Shown here in pieces: positions 50,443-58,457 of a DNA stretch of 64,000 nucleotides. Each line of letters begins with the position of its first letter. Positions within the stretch are counted from its first letter, which is position 1. The notes beneath the pieces were generated by a model, which saw only the letters and a program-made list of their open reading frames with translations, searched no databases and was not told the DNA's origin. Source of the stretch: CAWBYL01 sp963793025 (GTDB taxonomy: Bacteria; Actinomycetota; Acidimicrobiia; Acidimicrobiales; Acidimicrobilacustridaceae); assembly GCA_963793025.1 (NCBI GenBank), contig CAWBYL010000009.1, positions 372,001 through 436,000 on the forward strand. Direction: 5' to 3'. Position numbers and translations under genes: made by a program.

Positions 50443-52925
50443 GTGTCGACGCTCCCATCCGACGAAGAGCACGGTCCGCTCATCGGACCCGATCCGATCG
50501 AGCTGCGGCGGTGGAACCTCGACCCCGCGTGGTCCCGCTCCGTGCGCGTCCGCCCACCCGGGCGGGACGCCGTCAGCTGGCACGTCCTCGACACCGGTCC
50601 GGGGCCGCGGGGCACGATCGTGTGCACCCACGGCAACCCGACCTGGGGTTACCTCTGGGTCGACTTCCTCCACCGCCTGGCCCCGGACTGGAGGGTGATC
50701 GCCGTCGACCAGACGGGGATGGGCTTCTCCGAACGGGTCGGCCCCCGAAGGCTCGCTGACCGGGTCGCCGAGCTCGCCGCCTTCTGCCACCAGGAGACAG
50801 ACGGTCCTCTGGTGCTGGTGGCCCACGACTGGGGCGGCCCCATCGCTCTCGGGGCGTCCACCGAGCTCGATGTCCGAGCCCTGATCCTGGGCAACACCGG
50901 AGTGGCCCGCCCCGAGGGGGTCGCCGTGCCTCCGCTCATCGAGACGGCCCGGCGGGCGGTCGACCTCGTCTGTCGACGGACCCCCACCTTCGTCGCCGGC
51001 ACCGCCGCCATGACGGGCGCCCGCCACCGCAAGGCGCTGCGGGCGCCGTATCGGACGGCCGAGCGGCGCCGGGCCGTGGCCGACTTCGTGGCCGACATCC
51101 CGCTGGCGCCCGAAGACCCGTCGTGGGCCGCGCTGCGCCACAGCGCCGAGGCCCTCGAGGACCTCGGACGCCGCCAGGTCCCCCTCCTGTTCGTGTGGGG
51201 CGGCCGTGATCCGGTGTTCCACGACCGCTTCCTCGCCGATCTGCTGGAACGGGCGCCCCACGCCGACGTGCACCGGTTCGCCGCCGCCGGGCACCTCGTG
51301 CCGCTCGACGAGCCGATGGCCGACATCGCCGCCTCCTGGCTCGACCGGGTCCTCGCCCCCGAGGCCGCGCCCCCCGAAGCCGTCGTCGCCTCGCCCGAGG
51401 CTGCTCGCTTCCGTCCCGTCTCCGCTGCGCTCGGCGAGCGCGCCGGCGACGACACGCCGGCTTACACCGGAACCGACGCCACGATGACATGGCGCGAGCT
51501 GGGGGCGAGGGTCGACGTCGCCACCGCCAGCCTGGTGGCCGCCGGCCTGCGCCGCGGCGAGCGGGTCGCGCTGCTCGTTCCGCCCGGGGCCGACCTTCTC
51601 GTCGCCGCCTACGGTGCGTGGGGCACCGGGGCCGTTCTCGTGGTGGCCGACGCCGGCCTCGGACCGTCCGCGCTGCGGCGGGCCCTTCGCGGCGCCACCC
51701 CCACCTGGGCCATCGGCACCCGACGGACGCTGCTCGCCGCCCGCGCCCTGGGGCTCGCCCCGGGGCGCGACTGGTGTCGGTCGACGGCTCCTTTCCCGGC
51801 TCCGTGCCCCTGGAGGACCCGTTGGCCGACCGGCCCCCGAGCCCGCTCGAGCTGCGGCCCGACGACGTGGCCGCCATCGTCCACACGTCAGGGGCGACGG
51901 GGCCGGCCAAGCCGGTCCGCTACACCCACGGTGCCCTCGCCGCCCAACGCGACGCCGTGAGCGAGGCCTTCCCCATGGGGGAGGACGAGTCGTTCACGAC
52001 CTCGTTCGCCCCTTTCGTGCTGCTCGGCCCCGCGCTCGGTCGGGGGTGCGTGCTGCCCGACATCGACGTGCGGCGACCCGCCGACCTCGACTTCGACCGC
52101 TTCGCCGCCGCCTGCGCGGTGGACGACGTGCAGCTGGCGTGGCTCTCACCCGCCTCGGCCCGTCGCATCGTCGCCACCGCCTCCGGTCGTCGCCTCCCGC
52201 TGCGCCAGGTGCTCCTGGCCGGCGCCCCGATCGACGCCGGTCTGGCCGCGGCCATGGCGGAGGTCACCGACGCCGACGTCCGTTCGCCCTACGGGATGAC
52301 CGAGGTCCTACCCGTCACCGACGGCAGCGGCGCGGCCCTGGACGATCCGCTCCCCGGGACCATCACCGGGCGCCCGCTCGCCGGGGTCGAGGTGCTGGTG
52401 GTCCCCCTCGACGAGCCGTCGGCCCCGCCGCTGCCCGTGGGCGAGTGGGGGGAGCTCCTCGTGGCCGCTCCGTGGATGCGCGACGGGTACGACCGACGCT
52501 GGGCCACCGACGACGCCGCCACCATCCAACGCGACGGCCGGCGCTTCCATCGCACCGGTGACGTCGGATGGATCGACGGGGACGACCGGATGCGCCAGCT
52601 GGGGCGGGCCCAGCACGTCGTGCGCCTGCCTTCGGGCCCGGTGTCGAGCGTCGCCCTCGAGCAGTCCGTCGTGGAGGCCGCCGGTGCACCGGTCGCGGCG
52701 GTCGGCGTGGGACCGGTGGGAACCCAGGTCGTGGCGATAATCCTCGACGCCCCCGGACCGATGCGTCTGGCCCCGGCCGCGACCGCCGACGCGGTCCGCG
52801 ACGCCTGTCCCCTCCCGGTGGCGGCCGTGCTGTGCGCCCCCCTCCCGGTCGACATCCGCCACCAGTCGAAGGTCGACCGCCGGGCCCTGGCGGCGGCGGC
52901 CGAGCACCACCTCGCCGGACGGTGA
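50443..52925 (+). pseudogene. oleBC: OleB-OleC fusion (beta-lactone decarboxylase and synthetase), one-base frameshift
   Basis: The intact protein would have about 827 residues. Residues 1-310 are OleB, a haloalkane-dehalogenase-like hydrolase with nucleophile D129 in HDWGGP, HGNP (63-66), VWGGRDPVF and H284. Residues about 330-827 are OleC, an ANL-family synthetase with IVHTSGATGPAKPVRYTHGAL and SPYGMTEVLPVT. OleC makes a beta-lactone using ATP; OleB decarboxylates it to the cis-olefin. The frame breaks after residue about 440 at 51755-51775, beside GGGGCGCG: one missing G restores it. OleB/OleC fusion is known in actinobacteria. Whether the break is real is unknown. Confidence 0.85.
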
Positions 52926-53896
52926 CCACCTCACCGTCACCGCGCCGGGTCCTCGTGACCGGAGCGTCCGGCATGCTGGGAGGGGCCGTCGCCACCACCC
53001 TCGATCGTCGGGGCCACGACGTCACGTGCTTCCAGCGCCGCCCGTCGGACACCGGACTCCGGGACGTGACCGGTGACGTCCGTGACCGGGTCGCGCTGCA
53101 GGACGCCACCGAAGGGCACGACGTCGTCGTCCACCTCGCCGCCCTGGTCGTCCCCCGCGCCCCGTGGGACCGCGCCTACGCCGTCAACGTCGTCGGCACC
53201 GCCAACGCCCGCGCCGCGGCTGAACGGGCCGGGGCCTTCGTGCACGTGTCGAGCCCGTCGGTCGCCTTCCAGGACCTGCCCAGCATGGGGGTCGGCGCCG
53301 AGGCGCCCGTCTACGCCGGAGGCGACCGCTATGCCCGGTCGAAGGCCGTGGCCGAGGGAACGGCCCTCGACCGGGCCACGGTGCCGACGGTGATCATCCG
53401 CCCTCACCTGGTGTGGGGACCGGGCGACACCCAACTCGTCGGGCGCATCGTGGAGCGGGCCCGGGCCGGGCGGCTGGTGCTGCCCGACGGTGGACGGGCG
53501 CTCATCGACACCACCTACGTCGACGACGCGGCCGAGGCCATCGCCCTCACCGTCGATCACGCCGTCCCCGGGGACGAAGCGGTGGGCCGGGCCCTGGTGG
53601 TCACCGGGGGCGACCCCCGTCCCGTCCGCGATGTCGTCGGTGCGGTCCTCGACGCGGCCGGCGTCGATGTCGCCCCCCGCCGGGTCCCCGCTCCAGTGGC
53701 CGCCATCATCGGCGCGGTGACCCAGAGGGTGTGGCCCGGCCCGGAGCCACCCCTCACCCACTTCGCCGCCCGGCAGCTCTCCGTGGCCCACTGGTTCGAC
53801 CAGCGCGACACCCGCCGGATCCTCGGCTGGGCACCGACGGTGGGTCTCGACGAGGGGTTCGAACGCCTCCGTCGCTGGTACGCCGAGCAGCAGTGA
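52922..53896 (+). CDS. oleD: OleD, NADPH-dependent beta-keto acid reductase
   Basis: OleD reduces the OleA product to a beta-hydroxy acid. The 324-residue extended SDR has TGASGMLGGAV (about 14-24), the active-site tyrosine and lysine in DRYARSKAVAE (about 140-150), and a 3-beta-hydroxysteroid-dehydrogenase-like C-terminal half. Its GTG at 52922 overlaps the oleBC stop (GTGA), so it is co-translated with OleBC. The order oleA, oleBC, oleD is the known actinobacterial arrangement. Confidence 0.88.
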   Translation: MTTSPSPRRVLVTGASGMLGGAVATTLDRRGHDVTCFQRRPSDTGLRDVTGDVRDRVALQDATEGHDVVVHLAALVVPRAPWDRAYAVNVVGTANARAAAERAGAFVHVSSPSVAFQDLPSMGVGAEAPVYAGGDRYARSKAVAEGTALDRATVPTVIIRPHLVWGPGDTQLVGRIVERARAGRLVLPDGGRALIDTTYVDDAAEAIALTVDHAVPGDEAVGRALVVTGGDPRPVRDVVGAVLDAAGVDVAPRRVPAPVAAIIGAVTQRVWPGPEPPLTHFAARQLSVAHWFDQRDTRRILGWAPTVGLDEGFERLRRWYAEQQ

Positions 53897-54003
53897 CGCC
53901 CCGAGCCCACCCGGTATAGGGTCGCCGGCCGGCCCCTGACGGGGCCAGACCGGGCCCGCCCACCGGCAGGCCAGGGCCAACCTCGAGACGACCGGGAGGG
54001 CTG

Positions 54004-54915
54004 TTGCCCGACTCGACGACGGAGACCACCCCGACGAGCTACCCGCCCGACCACCACTTCCTGCGAGACCTCGACGCCGAGTCCGAACAGGTCACGGCCC
54101 AGCGGACCCTGATGGTCGCCCCCCTCACCGACGCCGTGCGGGACCGCGCCGGTCACGCCTCGGTCGGATTCCTCGCCACCCTGTGCGACATCGCCGCCGC
54201 CCCCCTCGCGCTCATCGCCGGGAGCCCTGACTGGACGGCCACCGCCGATCTCTCCCTCCACTCCGCCGGATGGCTGGTCGACGGTCCCGTCGTGGCCGAC
54301 GCCCGACTCGTGCGGGCCGGCAAGACCACCGTCGTGGTGGCGGTGGAGGTGTTCGACGGCCACGGCGTGGACGACCTCGAGGCCGTACAGCGAACCGGCG
54401 TGCCCGAACGACACCGCCCGACCGCGGGCAGCCCCTTGACGCGCGCCGCCTCCGGATTGTTGACCTTCGCTCGGATTCCCCGCTCCGCGTCGGCCGCGGC
54501 CAACACCTTCGACCCGGCGGCCATGGTGGGCCAACGACGACGGATGGCGCCGCTCTCCCCTCCCAGCCCCGAGATCCTGGCCGACCGGATCGGGCTGCGA
54601 GTGGTCGACGCCGACGACGGCGTCGTGGAGCTCGATCGGTCCGACTACGTCCGCAACAGCTTCGGCACCATCAACGGAGGGGTGCTGGGCGTGGTGTTCC
54701 AGGCCGCGGCCGAGGCCGCTCATCCCGACCTCGTGGCCACGGACCTGCAGATCCACTACCTGGCCCAGTCACCCACCGGGCCGGCGCGCACCCACACCGT
54801 GTCATCACGCATCCGGGCCGACCATGCCGTGTGCACGGTCGAGGCGGTCGATGCCGGGGCCGACGACCTGCTCCTCTCGATGGCCACCGTGACCCTGCAG
54901 CGCCGGCCAGACTGA
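54004..54915 (+). CDS. Tandem hotdog-domain thioesterase-like protein
   Basis: The 303-residue protein has two hotdog halves. The first (about 40-140) includes HASVGFLATLCDIAAAPLAL and an extended strand region; the second (about 190-300) includes SFGTINGGVLGVVFQAAAEAAH, which is the PaaI-type active-site helix. It is probably an acyl-CoA thioesterase that acts in cis with the ole enzymes or on CoA esters around them. The TTG at 54004 follows GGGAGGG; other starts are possible. It lies 108 bases after oleD and nine before DUF2252. Confidence 0.75.
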   Translation: MPDSTTETTPTSYPPDHHFLRDLDAESEQVTAQRTLMVAPLTDAVRDRAGHASVGFLATLCDIAAAPLALIAGSPDWTATADLSLHSAGWLVDGPVVADARLVRAGKTTVVVAVEVFDGHGVDDLEAVQRTGVPERHRPTAGSPLTRAASGLLTFARIPRSASAAANTFDPAAMVGQRRRMAPLSPPSPEILADRIGLRVVDADDGVVELDRSDYVRNSFGTINGGVLGVVFQAAAEAAHPDLVATDLQIHYLAQSPTGPARTHTVSSRIRADHAVCTVEAVDAGADDLLLSMATVTLQRRPD

Positions 54916-54924
54916 GGTCGGCTC

Positions 54925-56289
54925 GTGACCAGGACCCCGGAGTCGCCGCTGCTCGACACCACCACGTTGACCGACCGATGGGAGCGGGGCCGGGAGACGC
55001 GTCGGACCGCACCGCGTCGAGAGCTCGGCCGCTGGGACCCCGGCATCGACCGGCCCGACCCGGTGGCCACCGTGCGGGCCCAGGACACCATCCGCCTGCC
55101 CGAGCTGGCCCCGCTGCGGGCCGGTCGCATGGCCGCCTCGGCGTGGAACTTCTATCGCGGCGCGGCCGCGGTCATGGCCGCCGACCTGGCTCGGGGTCCT
55201 CGCTCCGGCCTCGAGGTCCAGCTCTGCGGTGACGCCCACATCCTCAACTTCGGGCTGTGGGCCACCCCCGAGCGCAACCTCGCCTTCGACCTCCGTGACT
55301 TCGACGAGACGCTGCCCGGCCCTTTCGAATGGGACGTCAAGCGCCTGGCCGCCAGCATCGTCGTCGTCGCCCGCCACAACGGGCTCGCTGACCGCACCGC
55401 CGCCGACGCCGTCGACGCGGCCATGCGGGCCTACCGGAATCGCATGGCCCACTACGCCGAGGCGGGCCAGCTCGAGATCTGGTACGACGCCGTGTACGTC
55501 GAGCAGCTCCTCGGATACTTCGCGGGGAAGCGGCGGCGGAACGTGTCGTCCATCATCGAGGAGGGCGGCCACCGCACCAGTCGGGGCGCCTACGGCAAGC
55601 TCACCGAGATCCATGGCGGCCGGCGCCGAATCGTCGAGAAGCCGCCGAAGCTGACCCACTACGACGACCCGGACCGCATGGCCATGGTCGACGAGGTCTT
55701 CCGTCGCTACGCCGAGTCCCTGCAGGAGGATCGTCGGCACTGCCTCGAGCAGTTCACCTTCGTCGACAAGGCCCGCCAGGTGGTCGGGGTGGGCAGCGTG
55801 GGCATGCGGGTCTTCCTCGTGCTGCTGAGCGGGCCGGCGGGTGACGACCCGCTGTTCCTGCAGATCAAGCAGGCCGGCCCGTCGGTGTACGAGCCCTTTC
55901 TCGGACCCAGTCGCTACGACAACCACGGGGAGCGCGTCGTCCACGGCAAGCGCCTCGTCCAGAGCGCCACGGACATCTTCGTGGGGTGGACGCGTTACCA
56001 GGGCGTGGACTTCTACGTCCGCCAGTTCCGGGACATGAAGATCATCCCCGAGAGCAATCGCATCGCTCCCGGACTGACCGAGTTCGCCACCGCCTGCGGC
56101 GAGGTCATGGCCAAGGCCCACGCTCGCAGCGGGGACCCGGTGGCCATCGCCGCGTACCTGGGCGGCGGGCGGGCCTTCCGCGAGGCGATGACCGGCTTCG
56201 CCGTCGCTTACGCCGACCAGAACGACGCCGATCACCGCCGCTGGTGCGAGGCCATCGCCAGCGGCGAGATCGACGCCCGCTCCGAGTAG
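54925..56289 (+). CDS. DUF2252 family protein (second copy)
   Basis: The 454-residue protein is a paralogue of the DUF2252 protein at 45386-46816, sharing NFYRGAAAVMAADL, CGDAHILNFGLW and FDLRDFDETLPGPFEWD in the same order. The kinase-like loops are present, but substrate and reaction are unknown. The GTG at 54925 lies nine bases after the thioesterase stop, so both are likely one unit. It ends 14 bases from the convergent 2OG oxygenase stop. Confidence 0.86.
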   Translation: MTRTPESPLLDTTTLTDRWERGRETRRTAPRRELGRWDPGIDRPDPVATVRAQDTIRLPELAPLRAGRMAASAWNFYRGAAAVMAADLARGPRSGLEVQLCGDAHILNFGLWATPERNLAFDLRDFDETLPGPFEWDVKRLAASIVVVARHNGLADRTAADAVDAAMRAYRNRMAHYAEAGQLEIWYDAVYVEQLLGYFAGKRRRNVSSIIEEGGHRTSRGAYGKLTEIHGGRRRIVEKPPKLTHYDDPDRMAMVDEVFRRYAESLQEDRRHCLEQFTFVDKARQVVGVGSVGMRVFLVLLSGPAGDDPLFLQIKQAGPSVYEPFLGPSRYDNHGERVVHGKRLVQSATDIFVGWTRYQGVDFYVRQFRDMKIIPESNRIAPGLTEFATACGEVMAKAHARSGDPVAIAAYLGGGRAFREAMTGFAVAYADQNDADHRRWCEAIASGEIDARSE

Positions 56290-56303
56290 GGCGACCGTGG
56301 GAC

Positions 56304-56993
56304 TCAGCCCGGCGGGCGGGTCACGAAACCGGTGACCGCGAACCGGCGATCGGCGAAGTCCGCGTCGGGCCGACGAACCGTGACCACCTCGTGGGTCAGC
56401 CACGAGGGGTGCACGACGACGTGGCCGGCCGTGGGCTCGACGTCGACGAACGACTGGTCGGACCACCGTCGGCCCGCCACCGTGCGGTGGCCGTGGAGCC
56501 GTAGTTGGCCGCCGGTGAACGTCGCTGGACGCTTGGAGAGGTAGCAGGTGACCGTCAGCACCCGGTCGAGCAGGTGCGTGGACCCCACCGGGCCGTGGTC
56601 GGTGTGCGGGGCGAGAAGGTCACCATGACCGTGAGCCGAGACCACCATGTCCGCGCCACGGGGGAGGCGGAGACCGGTCGGGGAATCGCCCGGGCTCAGC
56701 CGACCCACCAGCTCGGCCAGACGGGCCCCCAGTGCTTCGTCCAGCACGGCGGCCAGGGTGTCGAGCTCGGGACCCGGGCTCTCGCGCACCAGCGCTCGTC
56801 GTCCCGGCGCATCGTTGGAGCTGAAGGCCGCCTCATCGGCGACCAGGGCGGCCCACACCGCATCGTGGACCTCGCGGGGAACGACGTCGACGAGCACCAC
56901 GTGCGGGGGTGGCTCCGGTGGCGCCGCCCACTCGTGAGAGGACTGGGCGGCCAGGGCGACCAACCTCCGACGGTCGTCGTCGTCGATCTCCAC
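56304..56993 (-). CDS. 2OG-Fe(II) dioxygenase, prolyl-4-hydroxylase-like
   Basis: The 229-residue protein has the double-stranded beta-helix with iron ligands H130, D132 (HTD) and H201, and the conserved GGQLRLH turn (161-167) and RR pair downstream for 2-oxoglutarate binding. It would hydroxylate a substrate with O2 and 2-oxoglutarate. It is 19 bases after the PqqD-Ig membrane-protein gene on the same strand, so that protein could be its substrate or partner (inference). Start is a GTG at 56993. Confidence 0.87.
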   Translation of the reverse strand: MEIDDDDRRRLVALAAQSSHEWAAPPEPPPHVVLVDVVPREVHDAVWAALVADEAAFSSNDAPGRRALVRESPGPELDTLAAVLDEALGARLAELVGRLSPGDSPTGLRLPRGADMVVSAHGHGDLLAPHTDHGPVGSTHLLDRVLTVTCYLSKRPATFTGGQLRLHGHRTVAGRRWSDQSFVDVEPTAGHVVVHPSWLTHEVVTVRRPDADFADRRFAVTGFVTRPPG

Positions 56994-57012
56994 GCCGACC
57001 GTTCGGACGACG

Positions 57013-57846
57013 TCAGCCGGTGTAGTTCGGGGCGACCACGGCCGGACTGGCGGTCGCCGTGGCCGGCGAGACGCCGCCGTCGGTGGTGGAGGTGGTGGAC
57101 GACTCTGGGGAGGCGGTGACCGTCACCGTGACGGTGGCGGGATCGGCACCGGGCTCGGGGTACATGCCGTTCCCCTCGGGGCAGGCAGGGCCGGCCACCA
57201 GGGCGTAGGGAATGCACTGGCCCGCCGTGAAGTCGAACGAGTCGACGCCGGCAAAGCCGGGGTCAGGGGTGTAGGTGGCCGTCGAACCCGAGACCGTCAC
57301 GGTGCCGTGAGCGGCCGGTGAGGTGATCCAGAAGAGGGTCGAGGTCGGGTCCGAGAAGCCACCGCTGGACGGCAGCGGGATGGCGACGGCCACGCCCTGC
57401 TCGGTGGTGGCCGAGGTAGGCGACACCATGAACCCGGGCCCACCGGCCTCGGCCGTACCCGCCTTGATCACCGAGAGCACCACCGGGAGCGCGGCGACGG
57501 CGGCACCGGCCAGAGCGAGACGACCGATGAGGGCTCGGCGCGACAGCCCCGAGGGCTCGCTCGCGCTGACCAGGCCCGCCTCCATCAGCTCGTCGAGGGC
57601 GAGGTCGACGACCCCGACGTCGGCCGGTAGCTCCGTGGCCGCCGCCACCATCTCCGCCATGTCCTCCCGGGACGTGGCGCCGTCAGCGGCGGCGAGGACA
57701 GCCGCGCCGGCCGCGTTGACGATGTGGCCCGAGCCGGTGACGGGGTCGTGCACCAGCACGCTGCCGTCAGCGGCCGCCCGCTTCTGCACGATGAGCCCCG
57801 GGCGCCGAAGCGGGAGTGAGGTCGAGCCGTGAGTCGGTGTGCGCAT
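57013..57846 (-). CDS. PqqD-like domain, membrane anchor and Ig-like domain protein
   Basis: The 277-residue protein combines three parts: a PqqD-like peptide-binding domain (about 15-97, with HIVNAAGAAVLAAADGATS and LALDELMEAGLV), a hydrophobic membrane segment after SRRALIG (about 102-130, partly Tat-like), and an extracytoplasmic cadherin/Ig-type region (about 138-235, TYTPDPGFAGVDSFDF) with a Ser/Thr-rich tail. PqqD domains bind ribosomal peptide substrates for radical SAM enzymes, yet no radical SAM gene is nearby. Two cysteines (QCIPYAL, GPACPEG) could form a disulfide. TACGCT precedes its ATG. Confidence 0.72.
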   Translation of the reverse strand: MRTPTHGSTSLPLRRPGLIVQKRAAADGSVLVHDPVTGSGHIVNAAGAAVLAAADGATSREDMAEMVAAATELPADVGVVDLALDELMEAGLVSASEPSGLSRRALIGRLALAGAAVAALPVVLSVIKAGTAEAGGPGFMVSPTSATTEQGVAVAIPLPSSGGFSDPTSTLFWITSPAAHGTVTVSGSTATYTPDPGFAGVDSFDFTAGQCIPYALVAGPACPEGNGMYPEPGADPATVTVTVTASPESSTTSTTDGGVSPATATASPAVVAPNYTG

Positions 57847-57853
57847 GGCCCGA

Positions 57854-57859
57854 AGCGTA
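57854..57859 (-). promoter_or_regulatory. Candidate -10 box (TACGCT) for leaderless PqqD-Ig gene
   Basis: TACGCT lies seven bases before the ATG at 57846 with no ribosome-binding sequence. Confidence 0.5.
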
Positions 57860-57925
57860 GTCACGCGCCTCCCGCCGGGGAGCGATCGTCGGGGGCCGGT
57901 CGGATGGTCGTGAGAGGCTGCGACC

Positions 57926-58435
57926 ATGGCCTGGCCCCACGAGCGCTCCCGCGACGGCGGAGTGGACGAGGTCGTGCTCCCGGTTGGTCCGGGACGTCTG
58001 TGGCTCTGCGGCAAGCACGTCGTCGGGCCCGATCCCGACGCGGCCCTGCGACGCGTCGGCGCGACCACCGTCGTGTGCCTCAACGAGGCCGACGAGCTGC
58101 GCCGTCTCTATCCCGGGTACCTCGAGTGGCTCGGGTCGGCTCCCCCCGCCCGGTCGGTGTGGCGACCGATCGCCGACATGCACGTACCGACGGTGGAGGG
58201 GGCCGAGGCGCTGGTCGCCGAGCTGACCCGGCGCCTCGATGACGGCGACGGGCTCCTCGTCCACTGCGGGGCCGGGATGGGGCGGGCGGGCACGGTGGCG
58301 GCCGCGGTTCTCGTCTCCATGGGTCTGACGCCGGAGGCGGCGACGGCCGTCGTGGCCGACAGCCGCCCCATGGCCGGCCCCCAGACCCAGACCCAGGAGC
58401 AGCTCCTTTTGGACCTGGCCGCACGGCGGAGGTGA
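57926..58435 (+). CDS. Dual-specificity/tyrosine protein phosphatase-like protein
   Basis: The 169-residue protein carries the CX5R catalytic loop HCGAGMGRAG (H113, nucleophile C114, R120) and D84 in PIADMHVP as the probable general acid, both typical of cysteine-based phosphatases. It resembles dual-specificity phosphatases that remove phosphate from Tyr, Ser/Thr or phosphoinositide-like molecules. It has no signal peptide. Its divergent neighbour is the PqqD-Ig protein gene. Confidence 0.87.
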   Translation: MAWPHERSRDGGVDEVVLPVGPGRLWLCGKHVVGPDPDAALRRVGATTVVCLNEADELRRLYPGYLEWLGSAPPARSVWRPIADMHVPTVEGAEALVAELTRRLDDGDGLLVHCGAGMGRAGTVAAAVLVSMGLTPEAATAVVADSRPMAGPQTQTQEQLLLDLAARRR

Positions 58436-58457
58436 CCTTCGGGGCCGACCGAACTCG

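Noticed and set aside
51755..51775. Programmed ribosomal frameshift in oleBC
   Set aside because: There is no slippery heptamer followed by a spaced pseudoknot, and three other genes show similar single-base breaks, which favours a sequence error.
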